A stretch of DNA of 64,000 nucleotides, from NCBI GenBank assembly GCA_045661205.1, contig JAZRFE010000032.1, positions 1 through 64,000 on the forward strand, written 5' to 3'. A program made the translations under genes and the position numbers. The notes below the pieces were generated by a model, which was given only the letters and a program-made list of their open reading frames with translations, was not told the DNA's origin and ran no database searches. Shown here one piece after another: positions 8,122 through 17,400 of the stretch. Source of the DNA: HGM04593 sp045661205 (GTDB taxonomy: Bacteria; Bacteroidota; Bacteroidia; Bacteroidales; Bacteroidaceae). The stretch's first letter is position 1. The number at the start of each line of letters is the position of its first letter.

Positions 8122-9402
8122 TTAGTAAGCAAAGAGGGGATACTCGCTCATATACTCGTTCACTCTGCGGCGAACTGCTGCGATTACCTTCTCGTCCTCG
8201 GGAGCGTTGAGAACAGTCTCAATCATCTCGGCAATAACAGGCATGAAGTCCTCTTTTACACCACGTGTGGTGATAGCGGGAGTTCCCAAACGGATACCCG
8301 ATGTCTGGAATGCGCTGCGAGAGTCGAAGGGTACCATGTTCTTGTTAGCTGTGATGTCGGCAGCAACGAGAGCTTTCTCGGCAACTTTACCTGTAAGTTC
8401 GGGATACTTGTTGCGGAGGTCTACAAGCATAGAGTGGTTATCTGTACCACCTGAAACGATACCGAAGCCACGCTCGATGAGGGCATTAGCCAACGCCGAA
8501 GCATTCTTCTGCACCTGTGCCTGATACTCGCGGAACGAGGGCTGCAAAGCCTCGCCAAAGGCAACAGCCTTAGCTGCGATAACGTGTTCAAGAGGACCTC
8601 CCTGAATACCGGGGAATACAGCTGAGTCGAGCAACTGAGACATCATCTTAATCTCGCCCTTGGGAGTTGTCTTGCCCCAGGGGTTGGGGAAGTCCTTACC
8701 CATGAGGATAACACCACCACGAGGACCACGAAGAGTCTTGTGTGTAGTAGATGTTACGATGTGAGCATACTCAAGGGGGTTGTTCAACAGACCGGCTGCG
8801 ATGAGACCTGCGGGGTGAGCCATGTCAATCATCAACAAAGCACCTACGCTGTCGGCAATCTCTCTCATACGTTTGTAATCCCAATCGCGAGAATAGGCAG
8901 AACCACCACCAACGATAAGTTTGGGACGTTCGCGCTCGGCAACCTCGGCCATCTGCTCGTAATCTACGCGGCCGGTCTCTTTGTTGAGGTTATACTCACA
9001 AGGTGTGTAGATGATACCCGAAGTATTTACCGCAGAACCGTGTGAGAGGTGACCACCATGAGCAAGATTCAAACCCATGAACTTGTCACCGGGGTTCAAC
9101 ACTGCAAGGAAAACAGCAGCATTTGCCTGAGCACCCGAGTGGGGCTGTACGTTCACCCATTCAGCATTGAAAAGTTTTTTCAGACGCTCACGAGCAAGAT
9201 CCTCTACCATATCAACGACCTCGCAACCGCCATAATATCTTTTACCGGGATAACCCTCGGCATATTTATTTGTCAAAAACGAGCCCATCGCCTGCATCAC
9301 CTCGTTGCTCACGAAGTTCTCCGATGCAATAAGTTCGATGCCTTTCAGCTGGCGTCTGTGCTCCATCTCTATCAACTCAAAAACTTTGTTATCTCTCTCC
9401 AT
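8122..9402 (-). CDS. glyA: Serine hydroxymethyltransferase
   Basis: PLP enzyme that interconverts serine and glycine and loads tetrahydrofolate with one-carbon units in the cytosol. 426 aa, normal length. Visible: N-terminal ELIASENFVSNEV, the cofactor/substrate segment YAEGYPGKRYYGGCE, and the PLP-lysine motif TSTTHKTLRGPRGG (Lys near 226). Monocistronic; a TACTTTTG box lies 140 nt upstream and a bidirectional terminator follows. Confidence 0.98.
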   Translation of the reverse strand: MERDNKVFELIEMEHRRQLKGIELIASENFVSNEVMQAMGSFLTNKYAEGYPGKRYYGGCEVVDMVEDLARERLKKLFNAEWVNVQPHSGAQANAAVFLAVLNPGDKFMGLNLAHGGHLSHGSAVNTSGIIYTPCEYNLNKETGRVDYEQMAEVAERERPKLIVGGGSAYSRDWDYKRMREIADSVGALLMIDMAHPAGLIAAGLLNNPLEYAHIVTSTTHKTLRGPRGGVILMGKDFPNPWGKTTPKGEIKMMSQLLDSAVFPGIQGGPLEHVIAAKAVAFGEALQPSFREYQAQVQKNASALANALIERGFGIVSGGTDNHSMLVDLRNKYPELTGKVAEKALVAADITANKNMVPFDSRSAFQTSGIRLGTPAITTRGVKEDFMPVIAEMIETVLNAPEDEKVIAAVRRRVNEYMSEYPLFAY

Positions 9403-9541
9403 TTTTTCTATATTAAATTTAATTTTATTATCTGAATATTACATTACTAATTAAAAAATTCACACACACCACCTTAAAACATTCATGTTCTCGGAAATGC
9501 GTGCTTACTTTTCGATGAAAAACATTTTACTGTTTTCGCTG

Positions 9542-9549
9542 CAAAAGTA
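9542..9549 (-). promoter_or_regulatory. -7 box of glyA
   Basis: On the minus strand TACTTTTG (TAnnTTTG), with a TTTG 18 nt further upstream as -33 candidate. That TTTG lies in the edge of the hairpin at 9569-9615. Confidence 0.6.
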
Positions 9550-9568
9550 GTTATTTATTCAATACTAC

Positions 9569-9615
9569 AAAACTTTATTTGGAGGAAAATGTTAATTTCT
9601 TCCAAATAAAGTTTT
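9569..9615 (-). terminator. AT-rich hairpin, likely terminator of the 606-aa protein gene
   Basis: 19-bp inverted repeat with one mismatch (AAAACTTTATTTGGAGGAA / TTCTTCCAAATAAAGTTTT), 9-nt loop. It lies 82 nt after the stop of the upstream minus-strand gene. The arm nearer glyA also overlaps the glyA -33 region, so an additional operator role is possible. Confidence 0.5.
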
Positions 9616-9696
9616 AAATTCTATCATTTCGTCTCTTCTTTTATTAAGGGTAAATCATTAATTTACATGTTCGAAGAGCACTCGCAACACAACTGA

Positions 9697-11517
9697 TTAA
9701 TATATAGAAGATGCACGAGAGGTAGCCTCTTGATACTTTCTATAATAATTTTCAGCCTCGCGCTCATACTCCTGAGCTTCGCGATAGCACGATTCGGCTT
9801 TGCTATAATAATCATTAGCAAGGCTTTTGTAAGAGTCATCTTTAAACTCGTCATATTTCCACTCGGCATCACGTGCATAATTATGTTCCGTATCGCCTTG
9901 ATCTCTTAACCCCTGAGCTTTGCTTTTGTAATATTCGTATTCACGTCTTGCCTCTTCGGCCTCACGCAAAAAGCGTTGTTTTTCCTCTTGTTTGCGCTGT
10001 TTTTCCTCTAGCGCATCTCTATTTTCATTATCTGCTACGCCACGGCTACGAGAAGTTTCACTGCTATGTGTATCACACGTAGCGGAGGGATTATTGCCAG
10101 TCTCTGCAACAGAACCTTCATCGCCGGCCAATCGCATATACTTTTCAATGGGAATTTCACACGTTGACAGCTCGGGTTCGCCATTCCATGACCAACCGCA
10201 AGATGTACAACCCACATGGTAATAGTATTCAAATACAAGTTTTACATACTCTTTGGATAGAGATTTGGAGGCTATTTTGAAAATTACATCACCATAGTTC
10301 ATATCACCTCCTTGAGCCGTAAGACACAACGGTTTTCCACAATTAGGACATATATTCGAGTCAGTTTTAGTGGAATAGGAAACTTTTACGCTATGGCATT
10401 TATCGCATCTTTCAGTTGTCTTATATACACGATCGCATGTAAGCACTGTTTGCGACAACGGATAGATGCTTTGTGGGTCGTTTTTAAAATTTATCTTTGC
10501 ACTACACTCTATTTTATCCAACACTTCGCTTTCGGAATAACACCTTAATCGTTTACACTCGGGGCAACGTTTCAAGAGAGGAACACCAAGCAGTAGTATA
10601 ATAGCATCAATGCCCCAAAGAAATATTCCTATGCAAAATGTAACAAACCAATTTAATGGATATTTCTCCAAAAATGAGATAATAAAGATATACGGAACTA
10701 CATAGTTTATAATTAATGGAATGCCCGTTATCAATAAATTAGGAATAAACCGACAATAAGACATCGCAAGTATCAACAACACTAGACACAATTTATATAT
10801 CAAAGAAAATAATAACAATTTCTTTAATACATTGCCATACTTATACTTATTGTATTTATTGTAGCCATTATTACTATTATACTCCTCTTCTGTAACAAAT
10901 TCAGTATCTCGCGACATCAAATTTAGCGACATTATATCGGCATAAAAAGGCAAAGCACAGAAAAGGTGCCATGTGCAATCACGCTCCCAAAACTCTGTTA
11001 CAACAAAATTTTCATCAGTCACAATATGTATTCCCACTCCGCGAGAAAAGACATTTGCTATACGCACATTTTGGAATGTATAGTAGTGTTGCTTTTCCTT
11101 AGCTGAATAATAATGTTCTGTATACTCGCCCCACTCTTCAATAAGTTCGGATAAATTCCTTCCTTTTAAGTCCAAATCGCGAAACAATCCGTTTGCTAAA
11201 TATATCCTGTTAGCATTATTCTTGCATAAAAGTGGAGTTTTTAATTTTGAACGATCGATAGCGGAAAGAGGAACGGAAAATCTGCTGCCTTGTCTATCTT
11301 CTACGATAATCTGCATACCATCCGAATAGGGATAGATAAATTGGGGAGTAACTAATTCCCCCTTCTTCACTGTGTACTTTTTCGCTGTAAAACAATAGAC
11401 CTCAGCAGCCAATCTCAAAGGAAGTTTTTGCCCTATCTCTGCGGCATTCTCCGCTGTAACGTTCCCTACTCCCATAAAAAGAGTAAGCAACAGCACTAAA
11501 CTACTAAAATATTTCAT
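9697..11517 (-). CDS. Unknown exported/membrane protein with zinc-ribbon-like CxxC pairs and coiled-coil tail
   Basis: I do not recognise this 606-aa protein. In order: a signal peptide (about 1-22), a periplasmic-looking domain of about 200 residues, three hydrophobic helices (about 232-255, 258-282, 288-314), a cytoplasmic-looking region with four CxxC pairs (CPEC 318-321, CDKC 371-374, CPNC 390-393, CTSC 437-440) that resembles two zinc ribbons, a low-complexity Ser/Thr/Asn linker (465-500), and a highly charged Glu/Arg/Tyr-rich helical tail (500-600) with repeated EA-x-Y patterns predicted as coiled coil. It is alone between terminators, with its own TATATTTG box. Topology suggests a signal-transducing or scaffold role, but no function can be assigned. 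Confidence 0.75.
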   Translation of the reverse strand: MKYFSSLVLLLTLFMGVGNVTAENAAEIGQKLPLRLAAEVYCFTAKKYTVKKGELVTPQFIYPYSDGMQIIVEDRQGSRFSVPLSAIDRSKLKTPLLCKNNANRIYLANGLFRDLDLKGRNLSELIEEWGEYTEHYYSAKEKQHYYTFQNVRIANVFSRGVGIHIVTDENFVVTEFWERDCTWHLFCALPFYADIMSLNLMSRDTEFVTEEEYNSNNGYNKYNKYKYGNVLKKLLLFSLIYKLCLVLLILAMSYCRFIPNLLITGIPLIINYVVPYIFIISFLEKYPLNWFVTFCIGIFLWGIDAIILLLGVPLLKRCPECKRLRCYSESEVLDKIECSAKINFKNDPQSIYPLSQTVLTCDRVYKTTERCDKCHSVKVSYSTKTDSNICPNCGKPLCLTAQGGDMNYGDVIFKIASKSLSKEYVKLVFEYYYHVGCTSCGWSWNGEPELSTCEIPIEKYMRLAGDEGSVAETGNNPSATCDTHSSETSRSRGVADNENRDALEEKQRKQEEKQRFLREAEEARREYEYYKSKAQGLRDQGDTEHNYARDAEWKYDEFKDDSYKSLANDYYSKAESCYREAQEYEREAENYYRKYQEATSRASSIY

Positions 11518-11636
11518 AATGTGTTATGTTTTTCACTGTCCTAAAAGCAATTCCCATTGTACTTAGTAAAAAGCCTTATTAGTAATCAATAGATTATCTG
11601 CATAGGCTATTACCACTCCCCTTTTTGGAATATTTG

Positions 11637-11644
11637 CAAATATA
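11637..11644 (-). promoter_or_regulatory. -7 box for the 606-aa protein gene
   Basis: Minus-strand TATATTTG, 119 nt before the ATG. It is the first eight bases of the interspersed repeat copy at 11637-11710. Confidence 0.5.
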
Positions 11645-11710
11645 GCAACAAACGAGCGAAATATATGTAAATTACTTCGATATTTTTTGCAGCGAATGCA
11701 GTATAATATT
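11637..11710. repeat. Short interspersed repeat, copy 2
   Basis: Similar in order and spacing to the copy at 3217-3300: CAAATATA, then ACGAGCGAAATATATG, then ATATTTTTTGCAGCGAATGC. Conservation is partial, roughly two thirds of positions by eye. It includes the promoter box of the 606-aa protein gene. Confidence 0.4.
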
Positions 11711-11711
11711 T

Positions 11712-11765
11712 CATTAAAGATAAAAGGTCGCAGATGTGTAAATCTGCGACCTTTTATCTTTAATG
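11712..11765 (-). terminator. Terminator after the first acyl ligase, 24-bp perfect stem
   Basis: A perfect 24-bp inverted repeat (core AAAAGGTCGCAGAT / ATCTGCGACCTTTT) with a 6-nt loop, starting 13 nt after the stop of the minus-strand ligase gene. Confidence 0.85.
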
Positions 11766-11777
11766 AACAATATCTTA

Positions 11778-13454
11778 TTACTGATACATAAATCGTTTGA
11801 TACTCTGCTTGGGAGTCTTTTCAAAGGGATCTGTGCGGAAATCGCAATCGTTGATGCGACTGTATGCGGGAAGCTGCTCGTTCATCTTCAACACATTCTC
11901 GCGCAACTGTACCTTAAGTTCCTCTGCTGAGATACCATCGGCTTTAGCTGCTGCCCAGTCGGCAACGATAAGGGCTACGATAGAGTTTTTGCGACCTACG
12001 GCAAGAGACTCAATAACATAGGGGATAGAATTGAGCTTATCCTCAATCTCCTCGGGATAAACATTCTGACCACTTGCTGTAAGAATCATGTTCTTGCAAC
12101 GACATTTGATAAAGATATTACCTTTATTGTCCATGATACCCATGTCACCGGTCTTCAACCAACCGTCAGATGTGAACACTGCCTTTGTAGCCTCTTCGTT
12201 CTTGTAATAACCGAGCATCACGTAGGGGCCCTTAGCCTGAATCTCACCAAGCACTTTTGAGGGGCGGGGAGAGTCAATTCTCACCTCGATGGGTTTTGCA
12301 GGACGTCCGCATGAACCAGCTGCAAAGATTGACTTGTCGCTGTAAGAGATAAGAGGACCGCACTCTGTCATTCCATAACCTACCGAATAGGGAATTCCAA
12401 TCAATCTCATTGCATCCTCTACCTCCTTGTTGAGAGCGGCACCACCGATGAGGAAACCCTGTGTAAGCTCGCCACCGAATGTTGTGAGCAGTTTCTTTCT
12501 AATTTTTGAAAGAAGGAACTGACGCAGACCGGGAATAGAGAGCATCACACGCATTGCAGGCTTGCGCAATGTGGGGATAACCTTTGAACGGAAGATTTTC
12601 TCGAGCACCAAAGGCACTGTGAGGAACATGAAAGGCTTAACTTTTTCAAATCCCATAAGCATCTTTGCAGGAGTGGGTTTAGCACCAAGGATTGTTATAT
12701 GACAACCACCTGCCATGGGGAAGAGGAAGTCGAATGTCAAACCGAACATGTGTGCCAAAGGAAGCACAGAAAGGATGTGACCGCCTTTCTTGAGGGGAAT
12801 CTCGCGAATTGCAAACTCGAGGTTTACAGAAAGGCTGCGTGCGGGGAGCATTACACCTTTGGGCGAGCTTGTTGTTCCCGAAGTGAAGCTGATCAAAGCC
12901 AGGTCGTCAAGGGTGTCATTGCTCTTGCTGTAATCGACCATTTCGGGTTTTACACCGTTAGGGAATTTCTTCTCGAACATTGCGTTCCATCCCTTGTTTA
13001 CTGTGTCGAATGTATCAGAGAAAGAGGCAAAAGGCACCATATCTTTCACGTCGAGCACACCAAGGAAGTCACCTTTGTCGCGCATGATGGCAATAGCATC
13101 TTTATCGTCCTTGAAGCCATTGTAACATGTTGCATCGGCGATAAGCATTTTTGAATCGGCAAAGCATGAGAGTTCAACTACCGATTTGGGGAGAAAATCG
13201 GGCAATAAGGGTACTATCACAGCATCGTATGTAACGATAGCCATGAATGCCATACCCCACTCTGCCGAGTTTCTTGCGCAAAGAGCAATCTTGTCGCCCT
13301 TCTGAATACCACACTCCTTGAAGAGGATGTGGTACTTTTCGATACCGCAAGCAACATCGCCATAAGTAAGTGTATTTGCGTTGAAATTAGTAAACATGGG
13401 AAGCTCCCAATGTTTCTTAACCGACGCCGCAAAATGGTTCAAATAGTGTTCCAT
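11778..13454 (-). CDS. AMP-forming acyl-CoA/acyl-ACP ligase (long-chain type), paralogue A
   Basis: 558-aa ANL-superfamily adenylating enzyme that activates a carboxylic acid, most likely a fatty acid, through an acyl-AMP. Motifs: P-loop SFTSGTTSSPKGVML (about 190-204; the usual Gly after TT is Ser), YGMTECGPLIS (A5) near 357, GWLKTGDMG (A7) near 431, KCRCKNMILTASGQNVYPEEIED (A8) and the A10 lysine in EKTPKQSIKRFMYQ at the very end. No signal peptide. First of three neighbouring paralogues read in the same direction, each separated by 130-150 nt; this is the most downstream one. Substrate unknown; no acyl-carrier protein or thioesterase gene adjoins. Confidence 0.85.
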   Translation of the reverse strand: MEHYLNHFAASVKKHWELPMFTNFNANTLTYGDVACGIEKYHILFKECGIQKGDKIALCARNSAEWGMAFMAIVTYDAVIVPLLPDFLPKSVVELSCFADSKMLIADATCYNGFKDDKDAIAIMRDKGDFLGVLDVKDMVPFASFSDTFDTVNKGWNAMFEKKFPNGVKPEMVDYSKSNDTLDDLALISFTSGTTSSPKGVMLPARSLSVNLEFAIREIPLKKGGHILSVLPLAHMFGLTFDFLFPMAGGCHITILGAKPTPAKMLMGFEKVKPFMFLTVPLVLEKIFRSKVIPTLRKPAMRVMLSIPGLRQFLLSKIRKKLLTTFGGELTQGFLIGGAALNKEVEDAMRLIGIPYSVGYGMTECGPLISYSDKSIFAAGSCGRPAKPIEVRIDSPRPSKVLGEIQAKGPYVMLGYYKNEEATKAVFTSDGWLKTGDMGIMDNKGNIFIKCRCKNMILTASGQNVYPEEIEDKLNSIPYVIESLAVGRKNSIVALIVADWAAAKADGISAEELKVQLRENVLKMNEQLPAYSRINDCDFRTDPFEKTPKQSIKRFMYQ

Positions 13455-13484
13455 AATAACTAAAATTTCTTTTTAATAAGGACT

Positions 13485-13530
13485 AAAAAAAACAGCCGTA
13501 TATCGCACCAACAAGGGTGTACGGCTGTAT
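13485..13530 (-). terminator. Terminator after acyl ligase B
   Basis: ACAGCCGTA / TACGGCTGT with an inner CACC/GGGTG arm, followed on the minus strand by seven T. It separates paralogue B from paralogue A, so A is probably expressed partly on its own. Confidence 0.75.
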
Positions 13531-13588
13531 AATATTTATTTTATATCAATTTTTCTACTTATCCGGGAACAATTCCGCAGAATAGAAA

Positions 13589-15262
13589 TTACTGATACAT
13601 AAAGCGTTTAATACTCTGTTTAGGAGTCTTTTCAAACGGATCCTTGCGCAACTCGATGTCATTAACACGACTATAAGCAGGCAATTCAACATTTATCGCC
13701 TTTATCTCTTCGCGAAGAAGTTTAAGATAAGCCTCTTCGGTGAGACCTTCGGCTTGTACTGTCTCCCAGTTGGGAACAATCAGACCGATGATTGCATTCT
13801 TGCGACCCACTGCTAACGACTCGAGTACATGAGGAAGGTTATTCAGTTTGTCCTCAATCTCCTCGGGATATACGTTCTGACCACTGGGCGAGAGAATCAT
13901 ATTCTTGCAACGACCTTTGATGTAGACATTCTCATTCTTGTCGAATGTTCCCATGTCACCGGTACGCAACCAGCCATCCTTTGTAAAGGCGGCACGAGTA
14001 GCCTCTTCGTTCTTGTAGTAACCCACCATCACATTGTCGCCTTTTACCTGTATCTCACCAAGCACCTTCTCGGGGTTGGTAGAATCGATACGAAGTTCCA
14101 AGGGACGTACAAGTGCACCACATGAAGAGGGGGTAAACTCAGTCCAGTGACGGAAAGAGATTATGGGACCGCACTCAGTCATTCCGTAACCTACACAGTA
14201 GGGGAATTTCATCTTCTTCATCCACTTCTCTACATCCTTGTTAAGAGCTGCACCACCGATGATGACACCGTGTATAAGGTTACCTCCGAATGTGTTATAC
14301 AATTTTTCGCGAACAGCTTTAAGGATTATTTTGTTCAACAGAGGAATTGCAAGAGCAACCTTCATCGCAGGCTTGTTGAGCATAGGAATAACCTTGCTCT
14401 TGAACACCTTCTCGATAACCATGGGCACTGTAAGGAACATGAAAGGCTTAACCTCGGCAAGAGCTGCAAGCAGACGTGCAGGTGTAGGCTTCATTGAAAG
14501 CACTGTTGTTGACGCACCCACACTCATAGGATAGAGGAAGTCGAATGTCATTCCAAACATATGAGCAAGGGGAAGTATCGACAACACTCGTCCACCCACC
14601 TGTACAGGAATAGCCTTGTGTGCAAAACGAATGTTTGACGAGAGGCTTCTTACAGACAACATCACACCTTTTGGCGAACTGCTGGTACCGGATGTGAAGC
14701 TGATAAGCGCAAGGCGTTCCATGTCGTCATTGCTCTTGGCATAGTTCACGTCGTTTACTGTTACACCATTGGGATATTTTACATTGAACTTATCTTCGAG
14801 TGTAGCTGACGCCTGTGTAAACACATCGCTGTATGATACTATCGGAGTCATAGTCTGTAAATTATAGACACCGAGAAAACCAGGCTGCTCTTCATAAGCC
14901 TTAAGAACATCATCTTTCTGCAGAGCTTTATTGATAGCGTCATCAACAAGCAACATCTTGCAGTCGGCAAAGCAAGTAAGCTCAACTACCGATTTAGGCA
15001 AAAAGTCTGGCAACAGGGGCACAAGCACTGCATCGTAAGCGGCAGCTGCCAAAAATGCAACACCCCACTGTGCTGAGTTTCCTGCACATATAGCAATTTT
15101 ATCGTCTTTCTTAATACCACACTCCTTAAAGAATATATGGTATTTTTCTATACCTGATGCAATGTCGCCGTATGTCAGCGTCTCAGCACCGAAATTACAT
15201 ATAGCAGGTAAGTCCCAATACTTTTTTATTGTAGCATTAATGTGATTAAAATAGTGTTCCAT
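13589..15262 (-). CDS. AMP-forming acyl-CoA/acyl-ACP ligase, paralogue B
   Basis: 557-aa paralogue of the flanking ligases, colinear over its whole length. Motifs: SFTSGTSSSPKGVML (P-loop variant), YGMTECGPIISF, GWLRTGDMGTF, RCKNMILSPSGQNVYPEEIED, and C-terminal EKTPKQSIKRFMYQ with the catalytic A10 Lys. Middle copy of the three; differences lie mainly in the acid-binding part (about 230-330), consistent with different acyl substrates. A terminator follows. The promoter is not clear; CATATTTG at about 15289-15296 (minus) differs by one base from TAnnTTTG. Confidence 0.85.
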   Translation of the reverse strand: MEHYFNHINATIKKYWDLPAICNFGAETLTYGDIASGIEKYHIFFKECGIKKDDKIAICAGNSAQWGVAFLAAAAYDAVLVPLLPDFLPKSVVELTCFADCKMLLVDDAINKALQKDDVLKAYEEQPGFLGVYNLQTMTPIVSYSDVFTQASATLEDKFNVKYPNGVTVNDVNYAKSNDDMERLALISFTSGTSSSPKGVMLSVRSLSSNIRFAHKAIPVQVGGRVLSILPLAHMFGMTFDFLYPMSVGASTTVLSMKPTPARLLAALAEVKPFMFLTVPMVIEKVFKSKVIPMLNKPAMKVALAIPLLNKIILKAVREKLYNTFGGNLIHGVIIGGAALNKDVEKWMKKMKFPYCVGYGMTECGPIISFRHWTEFTPSSCGALVRPLELRIDSTNPEKVLGEIQVKGDNVMVGYYKNEEATRAAFTKDGWLRTGDMGTFDKNENVYIKGRCKNMILSPSGQNVYPEEIEDKLNNLPHVLESLAVGRKNAIIGLIVPNWETVQAEGLTEEAYLKLLREEIKAINVELPAYSRVNDIELRKDPFEKTPKQSIKRFMYQ

Positions 15263-15412
15263 GATTACACAAATTCTTATTTTTGTGCAAATATGAGCAC
15301 TTCACTTCACATTTCATGCAATTTGTGCATGCTTTAACTCAATTTAAGTATAATAACACCAAAATTGAGTAATTTTCAAAGAGCGATTATATATTCTTTA
15401 ACTTTTAGAGCA

Positions 15413-17086
15413 TCATTTGTACATAAATCTCTTGATGCTCAGCTTAGGTGTCTTTTCAAAAGGTTCCTTGCGTATTTCGCAAGCAGTGAGCTTGCTGTAC
15501 GCAGGAAGGTCTTTGTTCAAAGCAAGTACATCAGCCTCGATGGCTTTGGCTAAAGCCTCCTCGCTCATGCCTGCTGCTTCGGCAGCATCGGCATTCACCA
15601 CCACAAGAGCAACAAGGGCATTCTTGCGACCTACGACAAGCGATTCAGTAACCAGTGGCAATTGGTTAATCATATCTTCAATCTCCTCGGGATAGATATT
15701 TTGTCCGTTGGCAGTAAGAATCATGTTCTTGCAACGACCACGTATGTACATATTCTCGTCGGCATCCATTGTACCCATGTCGCCGGTTTTCAACCAACCG
15801 TCATCGGTGAATACGTCGTTAGTAGCCTTCTCATTCTTATAATAGCCCACCATCACAGCGTCGCCTTTCACCTGTATCTCACCGGGAACCTCAGCGGGAT
15901 TTTCAGAATCTATGCGCACCTCGACAGAGGGGTGAGCAACAGCTCCACAAGAACGCATCACGAAGTTGCGCCATCCGCGATAGCCGATAAGCGGAGCACA
16001 CTCTGTCATTCCGTATCCTACAAGATAGGGGAATTTCATTTCGTGCATCAACTGCTCTACCTCTTTATTAATAGCAGCACCACCAAGGATCAATCCACCA
16101 ATACTTACATTACCACCAAATACACCCACAAGTTTTGCACAGATTTTTTTCAAAAGTATGCCGCGCACTCCGGGGATAGCCATCAAGAACTTCATCAACG
16201 GCTTTTCGAGAGTAGGCATAACCTTTGAGCGGAAAATCTTCTCCACTACCAAAGGCACTGTCAGGAACATGAAAGGCTTCACCTCGGCAAGAGCGGCAAT
16301 GAGTCGCGCGGGTGTAGGCTTTACATTAAATATATATATATGGCAACCTTTCGAGAAGGGGAATATAAAGTCGAATGCCTGACCGAACATGTGGGCAAGA
16401 GGGAGGATTGAAAGAATAGTCCAACCAACCTCGGCCTCCATCTCCTTGCGCGCAAACTCGAGGTTTGCCGAAATGGCACGTGCAGGAATCATCACACCCT
16501 TTGGTGAACTGCTTGTACCCGAAGTAAAGCTTATCACTGCCAACGCATCGAGATTAGTTTTAGCATAATTCACGCGTTTGGGAGAGACACCTTTTGGGAA
16601 ACGCACCTCATAGGCCTTTTCGACACTCTCCATGAGGTCAGCTTCCATGTTGTTGCTCTGAGGCATCAACTTCATGCCGTTAATGTTCACCACACAGCAA
16701 AAATCGTCAATGGTTGCAAAATTGTCAGCCACACCGCTTTTAACAAGCGATGAAATTATAGAATCATCTACAAGAATCATTCGACTGTCCGAAATTCTTG
16801 TAAGGTCTACTACATTCTTAGGGAGAAAATCAGGGAGCAAAGGTACAGCTACCGAATCGTAAGTGAGAACCGCCAGATAAGCGATGCACCACTCAGCCGA
16901 GTTCTTGCAGCACAATGCAATCTTGTCACCTTTGTTTATATTGCATTTTTCAAAAAGTATATGATATTTTTCTATACCAGATGCAACATCGCCGTATGTA
17001 AAGGTGCTACCGCCATAATTGGTAAATGCCGGTTCGTTCCAATAATTTTTTATCGCCTCGTCTATGAAATTCAAATAATGTTTCAT
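15413..17086 (-). CDS. AMP-forming acyl-CoA/acyl-ACP ligase, paralogue C
   Basis: 557 aa, third and most upstream member of the tandem set. Motifs: SFTSGTSSSPKGVMI, YGMTECAPLIGY (Ala for Gly in the A5 motif), GWLKTGDMGTM, RCKNMILTANGQNIYPEEIED and EKTPKLSIKRFMYK. The gene starts MKHYLNFIDEAIKNYW where A and B start MEHYLNHF / MEHYFNHI, showing that duplication covered whole genes. A role in fatty acid or acyl-glycolipid metabolism is likely, the exact substrate is unknown. Confidence 0.85.
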   Translation of the reverse strand: MKHYLNFIDEAIKNYWNEPAFTNYGGSTFTYGDVASGIEKYHILFEKCNINKGDKIALCCKNSAEWCIAYLAVLTYDSVAVPLLPDFLPKNVVDLTRISDSRMILVDDSIISSLVKSGVADNFATIDDFCCVVNINGMKLMPQSNNMEADLMESVEKAYEVRFPKGVSPKRVNYAKTNLDALAVISFTSGTSSSPKGVMIPARAISANLEFARKEMEAEVGWTILSILPLAHMFGQAFDFIFPFSKGCHIYIFNVKPTPARLIAALAEVKPFMFLTVPLVVEKIFRSKVMPTLEKPLMKFLMAIPGVRGILLKKICAKLVGVFGGNVSIGGLILGGAAINKEVEQLMHEMKFPYLVGYGMTECAPLIGYRGWRNFVMRSCGAVAHPSVEVRIDSENPAEVPGEIQVKGDAVMVGYYKNEKATNDVFTDDGWLKTGDMGTMDADENMYIRGRCKNMILTANGQNIYPEEIEDMINQLPLVTESLVVGRKNALVALVVVNADAAEAAGMSEEALAKAIEADVLALNKDLPAYSKLTACEIRKEPFEKTPKLSIKRFMYK

Positions 17087-17400
17087 ACAATTAAAATGAG
17101 TTTAATTTGCTTTTCGAGGGCAAATTTCTGAATTCACAACGACAATACAATATTTTAGCGATACAAAGCAGGCTTTTTGGGCAAAACACCGTATTTAGGG
17201 GTGGTTTTTGATATTTAGGGGCGAAATTTCCACTAAAAAGACCAAAAACTATTGTATTTTTATCGACTTCAGCATGTAAAAGGAGGGCAAATAAGCATCG
17301 AAATAAATCGCGGGAAAAAGAAAAATCATCAAAAATGCAACATCTTAAAAAAAAATATTACCTTTACAGAATTGAAAATAGAACCTCAAAAAATTCATAT

